Positions 25,444-35,089 are shown, numbered from the stretch's first letter. The stretch is 64,000 nucleotides of DNA from Bacteroidales bacterium F22 (GCA_029541985.1 CP095414.1:1302001-1366000), one strand, 5' to 3'. Program-made: numbers and translations. The notes: generated from the sequence alone by a model not told the origin.

Positions 25444-27507
25444 TTAGAGTTGTCCCTTTTCAAGGTCTGATGCAGCTTTTTCCCATCCTTTCATATCTTC
25501 TTCGAGTTGTTGTTTCAATATACCATGTTGCTTAAATAAGTCAGGGTCATTCATGCCTTGTTCTGTCAACATTTTTTTCTCTAAAATAGCGATATCAGCT
25601 TCGCGCTTTGCTATCTGACCCTCAGCCTTATCTACCGCTCGTTGAAGTTTACGAAGTTTCTTCTGTTGTTCTTTCTGCTCAGCATAGCTCAATGTCATGC
25701 CCTCTTTGGAAGTCTTTGTGTCTACAAAGACTTTTGAGGTTGTCTGCTGATTGCTCGTACTGTCTGTCTGATTACCAGACACAGATGCTGCTGTAGGAAT
25801 AGTTCCTCCTGTAGGAGAAGTAGAAAGCTTGCCATCATAAGAATCTTTCAATTGCTTCTCAGCATGCAAGATAGTACCTATATCATTGATTCCTGTCTGT
25901 TCCGCTGCCTTTGTGCGTAGGAATTCGTAGATACCTCCGATATGACGTTTCACTTTTCCTTCACCAAACTCATATATATCATCTGCCAAGCCATCCAAGA
26001 AATCTCGGTCATGACTGACAAGAATCACTGTTCCATCAAAAGCCAATAGTGCCTCTTTGAGTACATCCTTACTTTGCAAATCTAAGTGATTGGTTGGCTC
26101 ATCGAGAATAAGCAAGTTCGCTGGCTCGAGCAATAACTTAATCATCGCTAGACGAGTACGTTCTCCACCACTCAATACCTTGACCAATTTTTCACTGGCT
26201 TCACCACCAAACATAAAAGCACCCAGCAAAGCAGGAATACGGGTACGAATAGCTCCCGTAGCGACATAATCAATCGTATCATAGACCGTCAGATTGTCAT
26301 CTAAGAGCTGTGCTTGGTTTTGAGCAAAATAACCGATTTGGATACCGTGTCCAAGTTTGAGTGTTCCTCCATAAGAAATTTCACCCAATATAGCCTTGAC
26401 AAGTGTCGATTTTCCTTCTCCATTTTTACCTACAAATGCAACTTTCTGCCCTCTTTCTATAGTCATATTGACTCCACTAAAGATGACTTGGTCTCCATAA
26501 CTCTTAGACACTTCTTCGCATATTACAGGATAGTCTCCACTACGTGATGCAGGAGGAAATTTCAATCGAAGAGAACTGGTATCTTCTTCATCAACCTCTA
26601 TAATCTGCATCTTGTTGAGCATTTTGATACGACTCTGCACTTGGTTACTTTTCGTGGGTTTATAACGGAATCGACTGATAAAGTCTTCTGCGACAGCGAT
26701 TTCGCGCTGTTGATTCTCATAAGCCTTGAGTTGTTGCTCACGTCTTTCCTTACGTAAGACTAAATATTCATTGTACGACACTTTATAATCATAAATCTGT
26801 CCACAAGTAATTTCAATGGTGCGGTTAGCTACAGCGTTGATAAATGCACGGTCATGACTGATAAGCATCAGAGCAGCTTTGCTCGTAGCAAGAAATTGCT
26901 CTAGCCAAGTGATACTCTCGATATCCAAGTGATTGGTTGGCTCATCAAGCAATAGCATGTCTGGTTTACGCAATAATATCTTAGCCAATTCGATACGCAT
27001 ACGCCATCCTCCAGAGAACTCTTTCGTTGGTCTGTCGAGATCTTTACGACTAAAACCCAATCCTAAGAGCGTACGTTCGAGTTCAGCATGATAATGCTCT
27101 CCTCCCATCATACGTAGTAATTCTTCGGTATTGGTATATTCTTGTACCAATTCATGAAACGATTCTGTCTCATAATCTGTGCGTACATTCATCTCGTGTT
27201 CGAGCGATGCCATCTTATCTTTCAGCGTGAACAATTCATGAAAAGCTTTGGCTGTCTCTTCCCGCACAGTGGTATCATCCGACAGTTTCATTACTTGAGG
27301 AAGATAACCGATGGTTACATCCTTTGGGATGTTTACTCGTCCTCCCGTAGGCGAAATTTCACCACAGATTATTTTAAGCATGGTACTTTTTCCAGCACCA
27401 TTCTTACCGACCAATGCCACGCGATCGCGGTCATTGATAACATACGATACATTACTGAATAACGGGGTGGCAGAAAATGCCACAGTCAAATTGTCTATAT
27501 TTATCAT
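25444..27507 (-). CDS. ABC-F family ATP-binding protein
   Basis: 687 residues, cytosolic, no membrane segments. Two ABC modules: Walker A GKNGAGKST (about 35-43) and GKNGEGKST (about 358-366); ABC signatures FSGGWRMR and LSGGERTR; Walker B LLLDEPTNHLD and LILDEPTNHLD. A linker with many charged residues (ETQLKAYENQQREI) joins them. The C-terminal 90 residues are a coiled coil (QKEQQKKLRKLQRAVDKAEGQIAKREADI) as in Uup. ABC-F proteins act on the ribosome (EttA/Uup type); no evidence makes this an antibiotic-resistance member. Start at 27507 follows a -7 element at 27571-27578. Confidence 0.93.
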   Translation of the reverse strand: MINIDNLTVAFSATPLFSNVSYVINDRDRVALVGKNGAGKSTMLKIICGEISPTGGRVNIPKDVTIGYLPQVMKLSDDTTVREETAKAFHELFTLKDKMASLEHEMNVRTDYETESFHELVQEYTNTEELLRMMGGEHYHAELERTLLGLGFSRKDLDRPTKEFSGGWRMRIELAKILLRKPDMLLLDEPTNHLDIESITWLEQFLATSKAALMLISHDRAFINAVANRTIEITCGQIYDYKVSYNEYLVLRKERREQQLKAYENQQREIAVAEDFISRFRYKPTKSNQVQSRIKMLNKMQIIEVDEEDTSSLRLKFPPASRSGDYPVICEEVSKSYGDQVIFSGVNMTIERGQKVAFVGKNGEGKSTLVKAILGEISYGGTLKLGHGIQIGYFAQNQAQLLDDNLTVYDTIDYVATGAIRTRIPALLGAFMFGGEASEKLVKVLSGGERTRLAMIKLLLEPANLLILDEPTNHLDLQSKDVLKEALLAFDGTVILVSHDRDFLDGLADDIYEFGEGKVKRHIGGIYEFLRTKAAEQTGINDIGTILHAEKQLKDSYDGKLSTSPTGGTIPTAASVSGNQTDSTSNQQTTSKVFVDTKTSKEGMTLSYAEQKEQQKKLRKLQRAVDKAEGQIAKREADIAILEKKMLTEQGMNDPDLFKQHGILKQQLEEDMKGWEKAASDLEKGQL

Positions 27508-27570
27508 CTAATTGTCTATCTCTAGTTCTCCACAGAGAACACATAATCTTTGTGTATTGCTTATAATGGA

Positions 27571-27578
27571 CAAAGATA
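27571..27578 (-). promoter_or_regulatory. -7 element for the ABC-F gene
   Basis: Minus-strand TATCTTTG, 63 bases before the ATG and just past the end of the upstream ppx/gppA-like gene. No clear -33 box. Confidence 0.5.
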
Positions 27579-27583
27579 ACACT

Positions 27584-28489
27584 TTATAGGTGATTGGATG
27601 CATGGTTTGCTTGATAAAGTTGATGAATGATTCCATCTCCAAGTCCCACTTTGGGAACTATAATTTCAGAAATGGCTGTTCGCTGAGCAATAATGAGAAA
27701 AATATTCATCGCTGGAACGATTACATCTGCCCGATAAGCATTGAGAGATAAGTGACTCACACGCTCTTGAATGCTCATCACACTCAACTGTTCATAGAGA
27801 CGTTTCATCTCAAAATAATAAATAGGTTCCATACGTTTGCGTCCTAATATCTTATGTAATTTATTGATATTACCTCCCGAACCGATGATAGCGTCGGGAG
27901 TAAACTGACTACACACTTCATCTAACCAATCCACCATCGCATCAAATTCAGCTGTACAGTCATGAGCCAACAGTCGAACCGTCCCTAATTGAAAACTTCG
28001 GCTCGTCCTTTTCTGTCCTCTAGCATAGCAAATAATCTCGGTGCTTCCTCCACCCACATCTACATATAAATAATTATCTTGATCATTGAATATCTTCATG
28101 GAATTACTCGCTTGATAGACTAAGTCTGCCTCCTCTTGTCCACTGATAATCTCAATCGATATGCCCGATTGGCTAGCTATTTCTTCCACTACAGCAATTC
28201 CATTTTTAGCTTCACGCATCGCACTAGTTGCACAACATCTGAAATGGCGTACGCCATAGGCTTTCATCATATGATGAAAACTTTTAAATGCCTCAATCAT
28301 ACGATAGCGTTTGGTTTCACTGATAACCCCTTGTGTAAAGACATCTGCACCCAGACGGATAGGGACACGGATGTAGCATGCCTTATTGTAGTTGGTATCA
28401 GAAGAAGTCTGCTCTATATCGTTGATTAATAGACGGATTGCATTGGAACCGATATCTATACCAGCATAAGTCTGTACTTTCATATCCAA
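27584..28489 (-). CDS. Ppx/GppA family phosphatase (exopolyphosphatase-like)
   Basis: 301 residues of the actin-like ATPase fold: GIDIGSNAIRLLI at residues 9-21, CATSAMREAKNG, SGQEEADLVYQAS, YVDVGGGSTEIIC and IGSGGNINKLHKILG. It has only the N-terminal Ppx/GppA domain pair and lacks the HD extension of long Ppx enzymes, so it could hydrolyse polyphosphate or pppGpp. An ATG two codons downstream of the chosen start is equally possible. Divergent from radA. A polyphosphate kinase lies elsewhere in the window (61503). Confidence 0.9.
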   Translation of the reverse strand: MDMKVQTYAGIDIGSNAIRLLINDIEQTSSDTNYNKACYIRVPIRLGADVFTQGVISETKRYRMIEAFKSFHHMMKAYGVRHFRCCATSAMREAKNGIAVVEEIASQSGISIEIISGQEEADLVYQASNSMKIFNDQDNYLYVDVGGGSTEIICYARGQKRTSRSFQLGTVRLLAHDCTAEFDAMVDWLDEVCSQFTPDAIIGSGGNINKLHKILGRKRMEPIYYFEMKRLYEQLSVMSIQERVSHLSLNAYRADVIVPAMNIFLIIAQRTAISEIIVPKVGLGDGIIHQLYQANHASNHL

Positions 28490-28537
28490 ATCTACAAATT
28501 ATCTGTCGCTTAACCGAATGCATGGACCTTTTTTTTC

Positions 28538-28545
28538 TATATTTG
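28538..28545 (+). promoter_or_regulatory. -7 element directly in front of radA
   Basis: TATATTTG ends only four bases before the radA ATG at 28550. A start at the usual distance would place the first transcribed base on or next to the ATG. No good TTTG box is seen at -33. Confidence 0.5.
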
Positions 28546-28549
28546 TACA

Positions 28550-29920
28550 ATGGCAAAAGAAAAAAGAGTATATGTATGTAGTAACTGCGGGCATGAATCT
28601 CCTAAATGGGAAGGGAGATGCCAAAGCTGTGGGGAATGGAACACATTCGTCGAAGAGATCATTAGACCTCAAGCGAAAAATCGTGTAGGCTTTGACCAAG
28701 AGATGAATAAAGTGGGCAAACGAGCCGTACTAATTCAAGAGATTGAAGAAGGAGAAGAACCCCGAATCGACCTCAACGACTCTGAATTGAATAGAGTATT
28801 GGGAGGAGGACTGGTCACAGGGTCACTCGTCTTGCTTGGGGGAGAACCAGGTATAGGGAAGAGTACACTTATCTTACAAACGGTCCTTAAAATGGAAGGA
28901 AAGAAAGTCCTTTATATCAGTGGTGAGGAAAGTGCACGTCAACTCAAGTTGAGAGCTACACGTATCAATCCTAATCCTTCGGACGTGATGATTCTTTGCG
29001 AGACATCTCTAGAACATATCTTCACCTCTATAAAGAATACAAATCCAGATTTAGTCGTCATTGATTCCATCCAAACCATTACGAGTGAACTCCTTGAATC
29101 AAGTGCAGGAAGTATCAGCCAAGTGCGTGAGTGTTCGGCTGCGATTCTTCATTTTGCCAAAGCAAGAAATCTACCTATCATCCTTATCGGACATATCAAT
29201 AAGGAGGGAACCATTGCTGGCCCTAAAGTATTAGAACATATCGTAGATACTGTCCTCCAATTTGAGGGAGACCAACAACATATATACCGCATCTTAAGAA
29301 GTATTAAAAACCGTTTCGGAAGTACCGCTGAACTCGGAATCTATGAGATGCGCCAAGAGGGCTTGCGCGTGGTCAATAATCCATCAGAACTCTTACTCTC
29401 TAATAATAGTGAAGGCATGAGTGGAGTGGCCATCGCAGGAGCTGTAGAAGGGGTACGCCCTTTCTTAATTGAGACACAAGCGCTAGTGAGTTCTGCTGTA
29501 TATGGCAATCCTCAGCGCTCAGCCACTGGATTTGACATCCGCCGTATGAATATGCTTCTCGCTGTATTGGAGAAGCGTGTCGGATTTAAGTTAGGACAGA
29601 AAGATGTCTTTCTCAATATTGCTGGCGGTATCAAAGTAAATGACCCCGCAATTGATTTGCCAGTCATATCGGCTATCCTGTCGAGCAACATGGATGCTGC
29701 CATACCTAAAGAGACTTGTCTAGCAGGAGAAGTGGGACTGAGTGGAGAGATTCGTCCTGTCAACCGAATAGAACAACGTATTGCCGAAGCGGAGAAACTT
29801 GGATTTAAACAGTTTGTCCTTCCTTATCAAAATATGAAAGGGTTGGATAGTAAACGATTTTCGATTCAACTAATTCCCGTGCGCAAAGTAGAAGAGGCTT
29901 TTCGGGCCTTATTCAGATAA
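28550..29920 (+). CDS. radA: DNA repair protein RadA
   Basis: 456-residue branch-migration helicase that assists RecA recombination. N-terminal C4 zinc finger (C10, C13, C24, C27), RecA-like ATPase with Walker A GEPGIGKST at residues 98-106, the RadA-specific KNRFGS motif near 251, and a C-terminal Lon-protease-like domain (GGIKVNDPAIDLPVISAILSS, AGEVGLSGEIRPV). The start cannot be much further downstream because the zinc finger begins at codon 10. The FAD oxidoreductase gene begins 15 bases after the stop. Confidence 0.97.
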   Translation: MAKEKRVYVCSNCGHESPKWEGRCQSCGEWNTFVEEIIRPQAKNRVGFDQEMNKVGKRAVLIQEIEEGEEPRIDLNDSELNRVLGGGLVTGSLVLLGGEPGIGKSTLILQTVLKMEGKKVLYISGEESARQLKLRATRINPNPSDVMILCETSLEHIFTSIKNTNPDLVVIDSIQTITSELLESSAGSISQVRECSAAILHFAKARNLPIILIGHINKEGTIAGPKVLEHIVDTVLQFEGDQQHIYRILRSIKNRFGSTAELGIYEMRQEGLRVVNNPSELLLSNNSEGMSGVAIAGAVEGVRPFLIETQALVSSAVYGNPQRSATGFDIRRMNMLLAVLEKRVGFKLGQKDVFLNIAGGIKVNDPAIDLPVISAILSSNMDAAIPKETCLAGEVGLSGEIRPVNRIEQRIAEAEKLGFKQFVLPYQNMKGLDSKRFSIQLIPVRKVEEAFRALFR

Positions 29921-29935
29921 ACAACAACAAACAAC

Positions 29936-31495
29936 ATGATTGAAGATTTTCAACTAAGGGTAAAACCCCAAGTAGCTGCACAAAGAAAAGAGCTATTCGA
30001 TTATATCTGTCAAGAGAAAAATGTACCTACAGGACAACTCAAAGACGTACGTATCATCAAGAGAAGTATCGATGCACGACAACGACAAATATTTGTCAAC
30101 CTCAAAGTGCGTTGCTACATCAATGAGATGCCGCAAGAAGAAGTCATTGCACCTGCAGATTACCCAAAAGTATCTGGAGAGAAACAAGCAATCATCGTGG
30201 GGGCTGGACCTGCTGGGCTGTTCGCAGCACTCCGCTTAATCGAACAAAACATCAAACCGATTATCATTGAACGTGGTAAAGATGTTCGTAGTAGAAAATT
30301 GGATTTAGCAAAAATCAGTAAAGACCAACTAGTAGACCCTGAATCAAATTATTCTTTTGGTGAAGGAGGAGCTGGGGCTTTTTCAGATGGTAAACTCTAT
30401 ACACGTAGTACCAAAAGAGGAAATACGCAACGCGTACTTGATATTTTCTGTCAACATGGGGCTAGCAAAGATATTCTTATCGATGCACACCCTCATATCG
30501 GAACAGATAAGTTACCCCGTGTCATCGAAAATATCCGACAGACAATCATCGAAGCTGGTGGAGAGGTTCATTTCGAACAATGCATGGATACACTGGTCAT
30601 TGAGAATCAACAGATTGTAGGCTTGACTACCCGTCAAGGCTTACAACTCCAAGGTCCTGTCATTCTTGCTACTGGACATAGTGCTCGCGACGTATATCGT
30701 TATCTTGTCGATGCGAAGATTGCAGTCGAAGCGAAGGGTATCGCAATAGGTGTCCGACTAGAACACCCAGCTCTTGTCATTGATCAGATACAATATCATA
30801 ACAGCAATGGACGAGGGAAATATCTCCCAGCGGCTGAATATGCAATGGTCGCACAGATAGAAGACAGAGGTGTCTATAGTTTCTGCATGTGTCCTGGTGG
30901 AGTAGTCGTACCAGCTGCTACGGGCCCTGAACAAGTAGTCGTCAATGGGATGAGTGCGAGTAACCGTGGAAGCAAATGGAGTAATAGCGGTATGGTAGTA
31001 GAAGTTCGTCCTGAAGATGTCACTGATACCCCTATTCAGGATCCATTATGTATGATGCGCTATCAAGAAGAGATAGAACGTACCGCATGGCTCCAAGGAG
31101 GGATGTCTCAACGAGCTCCAGCACAGCGTATGGCTGATTTTGTTAACAATCGTTTGACTGCGGAACTTCCTGAATGTAGTTATTCACCTGGTGTGGTAGC
31201 TTCTCCTATGCACTTCTGGCTACCTGAACATATCAGTAAACGATTACAAGAAGCCTTTAAAAAATTTGGCTTGAGAGCTCGTGGCTTCCTCACAGACAAA
31301 GCAGTCATCATAGGGGTCGAGACACGAACTAGTTCTCCCGTAAGAATCACTCGTGATAAAGATTCTTTGATGCATACACAAATAGCAGGACTCTTTCCTT
31401 GTGGTGAAGGGGCTGGCTATGCAGGGGGAATTGTTTCCGCTGCTATTGATGGGATGCGTTGTGCTGATGCACTAAGTGTGTCTTTAAAAAAATAA
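29936..31495 (+). CDS. NAD(P)/FAD-dependent oxidoreductase (COG2509-like)
   Basis: 519 residues. A 75-residue N-terminal domain (LRVKPQVAAQRKELFDYI) precedes a Rossmann FAD-binding region with IIVGAGPAGLFAALRLIE at about 85-102, ERGKDVRSRK, and NYSFGEGGAGAFSDGKLYTR. A second dinucleotide motif is VILATGHSARDVYR, and the end has GLFPCGEGAGYAGGIVSAAIDG. This matches the uncharacterised FAD-dependent dehydrogenase group; substrate unknown. It sits between radA and a LuxR-type gene with gaps of 15 and 5 bases, suggesting one message. Confidence 0.88.
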   Translation: MIEDFQLRVKPQVAAQRKELFDYICQEKNVPTGQLKDVRIIKRSIDARQRQIFVNLKVRCYINEMPQEEVIAPADYPKVSGEKQAIIVGAGPAGLFAALRLIEQNIKPIIIERGKDVRSRKLDLAKISKDQLVDPESNYSFGEGGAGAFSDGKLYTRSTKRGNTQRVLDIFCQHGASKDILIDAHPHIGTDKLPRVIENIRQTIIEAGGEVHFEQCMDTLVIENQQIVGLTTRQGLQLQGPVILATGHSARDVYRYLVDAKIAVEAKGIAIGVRLEHPALVIDQIQYHNSNGRGKYLPAAEYAMVAQIEDRGVYSFCMCPGGVVVPAATGPEQVVVNGMSASNRGSKWSNSGMVVEVRPEDVTDTPIQDPLCMMRYQEEIERTAWLQGGMSQRAPAQRMADFVNNRLTAELPECSYSPGVVASPMHFWLPEHISKRLQEAFKKFGLRARGFLTDKAVIIGVETRTSSPVRITRDKDSLMHTQIAGLFPCGEGAGYAGGIVSAAIDGMRCADALSVSLKK

Positions 31496-31500
31496 ATCAA

Positions 31501-32118
31501 ATGGAAATAGCTATAATTACGCCTAACCGTCTAGAAGCTGAAGGGTTGAGACATCTGATTCGAAGAATCGTGGATGACGATACCACCATGCGTTTCTTTG
31601 ACAGTTATGGAGCTCTCATGGATGATACTTCGGAGATGTATGATTGGTATTTCGTCAATCCACAGACTTATGCTCTTTACAATCCTTTCTTTCAGAAATT
31701 TCGTAAGAGATGTGTCTTGTTAATTCAGGGATCGTCTACGGTGATGATTCCTGAAGGGACTAATTATATAGATACCATGCAGTCTCGTGAGAAAATTGGT
31801 AGAGCCTTGAAAAAGTTAGTCGGGGATGAAATCAATGATGAGACGACGAATACCTCACAACTACGCAAACGCGAACTACAGGCAAAACGGACGGCACAGT
31901 GGGATACTCATCTTGACCTCTCTCAACGAGAATTGGAAGTGTTGAGATTGGTGGTACTTGGATATATAAATAAAGAGATAGCAGATAAACTGTCTATCTC
32001 TTTAACTACCGTGATTACGCACCGTAAACATATTACGGAGAAATTAGGAATAAAAAGCGTATCTGGTTTAGCTGTCTATGCCATCATGAATGGCATCGTC
32101 AGTGCTGACGAGGTCTGA
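31501..32118 (+). CDS. LuxR-type HTH regulator with degenerate receiver
   Basis: 205 residues. The C-terminal part (about 138-200) is a standard LuxR/FixJ helix-turn-helix: LSQRELEVLRLVVLGYINKEIADKLSISLTTVITHRKHITEKLGIKS. The N-terminal 120 residues have the layout of a response-regulator receiver (MEIAIITPNRLEAEGLRHLI) but the usual phospho-acceptor region reads YDWYFVNPQ, with no Asp at the end of strand 3. It is therefore probably not controlled by phosphorylation. Starts 5 bases after the oxidoreductase stop; its last 51 bases overlap the 3' end of the U32 gene on the other strand. Confidence 0.85.
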   Translation: MEIAIITPNRLEAEGLRHLIRRIVDDDTTMRFFDSYGALMDDTSEMYDWYFVNPQTYALYNPFFQKFRKRCVLLIQGSSTVMIPEGTNYIDTMQSREKIGRALKKLVGDEINDETTNTSQLRKRELQAKRTAQWDTHLDLSQRELEVLRLVVLGYINKEIADKLSISLTTVITHRKHITEKLGIKSVSGLAVYAIMNGIVSADEV

Positions 32119-33975
32119 TTTTGATTGGTCTTGAATGATATGCATCGTACATGACTTGCAATCAAATCTCAACGTAAATCGACGGCCATCTCTGCTAACC
32201 AAAGATAAGGGTTCTTTATAAGGATTCTTCTTATGCTGAAAAGTAGGACACCAACCCATAGCATAACGAAGACAATGTTTGGTCTCCATCAATACAGCAT
32301 CTTCGACGGGTACCAACTCGTAGGCGGGAGCAATCTGCTCTACCCCATGCTGTTTGTAGAAGGCTTCTGCTTGGTGATTTGATATGTTTGCTCTATAATC
32401 GAGTTGGGCAGAAGGGTAAGCATGAGTCGTCGGAGTATATTTTTTCTCGTGAGGTGCAAAATGAGCTAACCTATCGGTGACCAATTGATCCATGACTTGT
32501 CGGCGCAATTCGGCAAGTACCGACGCTGGAATAAACCAAGTATCAGTCATGGTGATAGTGATGTCCACTTTAGGTTCCAATACACAGAAATCAGTATCTC
32601 CTAGTTTCGTTAATTGACGGATAAATTGTTCTTTCTGTGGGGAACGAGCTAATTGATGTTCCCAAGTAGTCGTACTGGTTGAGGATATACCGTCTCCATC
32701 TTCTACTTTCAAGGTGAAACCATCAGGGACTTCCATCAGTTCCATCGTCACAGGCATCTTACGGACTGCTGAACCATCTGAAGAGAGTATACGCTCAAAT
32801 TCATGATCATAATTGCGATATAAGATAGAACGACGTGGAATACGAGGCATCTGCAAAGGAAATAGCCGATTCTCTTCCACTCTATTGACACGGAACCCTT
32901 GTAGTTCACCATGTTCATTGATGAAACAAGCCCCATCTCCATTGTTAAACTTCTTGACCCCTGCCATGGTCATATAATTGCCGCGTATTTCTTTGAAACG
33001 TCCCATCTCTTCACCAAATGACTTTGGCGTATCGGGGTTGGACACATCTTCTGTTCGCCCGTTGAGATAGTAATCGGTGAACCCACGACTGAAACTCTTA
33101 TCCAACTGAGGAGTGAAATGATGAGTCACAAATCCAGATGAAGCAGCCATATATTCAGGTCGTTTCTCAAACAGAGCATCAAGAGCTTGACGGTAGGCAG
33201 AGACTACATTCTTCACATAAGAGACCTCTTTGAGGCGTCCTTCGATTTTCAATGAGGTAGCACCCGCATCAAGCAAGGCTTCTAATTGGTTAAGCCTATT
33301 CATATCTTTAAGCGAGAGCAGATGTTTATCAGAAACAATTAAAGTCCCTTCTGCATCGACTAAGTCAAAGGGGAATCGACAAATTTGAGCACATTGACCA
33401 CGATTAGCACTTCGACCCAGTATGCTTTGGCTAGCATAGCATCGCCCACTATAACTGACGCACAAAGCTCCATGGACAAAGACTTCGAGTGCCATCTCTG
33501 GGACACGCTCATGAATTTGGCTTATCTCATGAAGAGACAACTCACGAGCTAAGACGGCTTGGTCAAAGCCTGCTTGAGATAGAAATTTGATCTGCTCTGG
33601 TGTGCGGTTGTCCATCTGTGTACTTGCATGAAGAGCAAGCGGTGGCATCTCTTGCATTTGTAGCAGAGACATATCTTGCACAATCAAAGCGTCAATCCCA
33701 ACTCGATAAAGGGCCCAAGCAAGTTCACGGGCATCATCGAGTTCATCATCTTTGATGATCGTATTGAGTGTCACATATATCTTTGCTCCAAAGCGGTGCG
33801 CAAATAAGACCAATTCTTGTATCTCTTCGATACTGTTTCCTGCAGCTGAACGGGCTCCAAAACGAGGAGCTCCTATGTATACAGCATCTGCACCATGGGT
33901 GATAGCTGCGATGCCACATGCCAAGTTCTTAGCAGGAGCGAGTAATTCTATTCTTTTTATTTTCTTCATGATCAA
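32068..33975 (-). CDS. Peptidase U32 family protein
   Basis: 635 residues. N-terminal U32 barrel: ELLAPAKNLACGIAAITHGADAVYIGAPRFGAR, YVTLNTIIKDDEL, ALHASTQMDNRTPEQI, then the U32 signature EVFVHGALCVSYSGRCYAS with the cysteine cluster CSQSILGRSANRGQCAQICRFPF. A long C-terminal extension ends with a cysteine-rich stretch (MGWCPTFQHKKNPYK..FDCKSCTMHI). Such proteins are mostly RNA-hydroxylation (RlhA/TrhP-type) or collagenase-annotated enzymes; the cysteines suggest an Fe-S enzyme rather than a protease. Its start overlaps the metA stop by 4 bases, so the two form an operon. An ATG two codons in is also possible. Confidence 0.88.
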   Translation of the reverse strand: MIMKKIKRIELLAPAKNLACGIAAITHGADAVYIGAPRFGARSAAGNSIEEIQELVLFAHRFGAKIYVTLNTIIKDDELDDARELAWALYRVGIDALIVQDMSLLQMQEMPPLALHASTQMDNRTPEQIKFLSQAGFDQAVLARELSLHEISQIHERVPEMALEVFVHGALCVSYSGRCYASQSILGRSANRGQCAQICRFPFDLVDAEGTLIVSDKHLLSLKDMNRLNQLEALLDAGATSLKIEGRLKEVSYVKNVVSAYRQALDALFEKRPEYMAASSGFVTHHFTPQLDKSFSRGFTDYYLNGRTEDVSNPDTPKSFGEEMGRFKEIRGNYMTMAGVKKFNNGDGACFINEHGELQGFRVNRVEENRLFPLQMPRIPRRSILYRNYDHEFERILSSDGSAVRKMPVTMELMEVPDGFTLKVEDGDGISSTSTTTWEHQLARSPQKEQFIRQLTKLGDTDFCVLEPKVDITITMTDTWFIPASVLAELRRQVMDQLVTDRLAHFAPHEKKYTPTTHAYPSAQLDYRANISNHQAEAFYKQHGVEQIAPAYELVPVEDAVLMETKHCLRYAMGWCPTFQHKKNPYKEPLSLVSRDGRRFTLRFDCKSCTMHIIQDQSKSDLVSTDDAIHDGIDS

Positions 33976-34889
33976 TCGATCTCATTTATATTATAAGGGG
34001 AAGCTTGGTATACGAAATAATTTAGCCAATTGGCAAATAATAAAGTGCCATGACTGCGCCATGTCACATTAATCCCTTTGTTAGGGTCATCATCAACATA
34101 ATAATGTTGGGGCATCGCTATAGATTTTCCTTTCTGAATGTCACGTAGGTACTCATCATGCAAGGTGCATGAACGGTACTCACTGTGTCCAGTCACATAG
34201 AAGTTACGCCCACCTCTATCCATCACGATATGGACACCGGCCTCATCAGATTCGGAGAGGATAGTCAAAGCAGGTATCTGAGCAATATCCTCACGGTGCA
34301 ATGAGGTATGACGACTATGAGGTACACAAAAGTGGTCATCAAATCCTCTAAATATAGGATGTAAGGGATCATTGATATGATGTCTGTAAACACCGAATAA
34401 TTTTCTGTCTAGTAGATATTTTTCTATTCCATAACGATGATACAAGGCTGCTTGTGCTGCCCAACAAATATGTAAGGTAGAGGTCACGTGGGTCTGGGAC
34501 CAATCAAAGATACGTTCCATCTCATCCCAATAGCCTACTTCTTCGAAGTCCAATTTCTCCAAAGGAGCACCTGTAATAATTAATCCATCATATTTATTCC
34601 CTTTCATCTGCTCAAAAGTAGAATAGAAAGTCTCCATATGAGCAGAAGGCGTATTTTTTGATTTATGATTGCAAATACGCATAAATGACAATTCTATTTG
34701 CAATGGAGTATTGGAAAGCAAACGAATAAGGTCAGTCTCAGTCATTATCTTAAGAGGCATCAAATTTAGTACCGCGATACGCAACGGACGAATATCTTGT
34801 GTATCAGCTCTACTCTGATCTATCACAAAAATATTCTCTTTCTTGAGCTCATCTATAGCGGGTAATTTATTGGGAAGATTGAGTGGCAT
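33972..34889 (-). CDS. metA: Homoserine O-acyltransferase (MetA type, glutamine-amidotransferase fold)
   Basis: 305 residues. Acylates homoserine (succinyl- or acetyl-CoA donor) for methionine synthesis. It opens MPLNLPNKLPAIDELKKENIFV, aligned with the MPI start of E. coli MetA. Catalytic Cys in HICWAAQAALYHRYGI, general-base Glu in HSEY, and the motif LIRLLSNTPLQIE are present. I use ATG 34889 because longer forms would begin at or upstream of the predicted transcription start (-7 element at 34935-34942). Donor specificity cannot be assigned from the sequence here. Co-transcribed with the U32 gene. Confidence 0.93.
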   Translation of the reverse strand: MPLNLPNKLPAIDELKKENIFVIDQSRADTQDIRPLRIAVLNLMPLKIMTETDLIRLLSNTPLQIELSFMRICNHKSKNTPSAHMETFYSTFEQMKGNKYDGLIITGAPLEKLDFEEVGYWDEMERIFDWSQTHVTSTLHICWAAQAALYHRYGIEKYLLDRKLFGVYRHHINDPLHPIFRGFDDHFCVPHSRHTSLHREDIAQIPALTILSESDEAGVHIVMDRGGRNFYVTGHSEYRSCTLHDEYLRDIQKGKSIAMPQHYYVDDDPNKGINVTWRSHGTLLFANWLNYFVYQASPYNINEID

Positions 34890-34934
34890 AGTAGAATAAT
34901 AAATAAATAATTCGAACACATTACATTGAATGGG

Positions 34935-34942
34935 CAAAGATA
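34935..34942 (-). promoter_or_regulatory. -7 element for metA-U32
   Basis: Minus-strand TATCTTTG; predicted start near 34928, 40 bases before the chosen metA ATG. No SAM-type riboswitch was recognised in this short leader. Confidence 0.55.
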
Positions 34943-35058
34943 CGAAAAAAGGTGACGTTCTTCACTATTAATAGGTATTTGCATCCTATTAACATCCCAT
35001 TTTGCTATCTAGACAAAGCAAAAATAAGCTTTTTTAATACAGAAAAAGGCTACTTTTA

Positions 35059-35089
35059 GTTGCACATAAAAGATTATCTTGTACATTTG
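35059..35089 (+). promoter_or_regulatory. Promoter of the ferredoxin gene
   Basis: GTTG (35059-35062), 19 bases, TACATTTG (35082-35089), followed by a leader of about 70 bases. Confidence 0.7.

Noticed and set aside
25444-27507. ABC-F gene as an antibiotic-resistance determinant
   Set aside because: The C-terminal coiled coil and general layout fit housekeeping Uup-type proteins, and there is no mobile-element context.
34890-34937. Longer start for metA at 34937
   Set aside because: The extra 16 residues are not MetA-like, and the predicted transcription start from TATCTTTG at 34935-34942 falls downstream of that codon.
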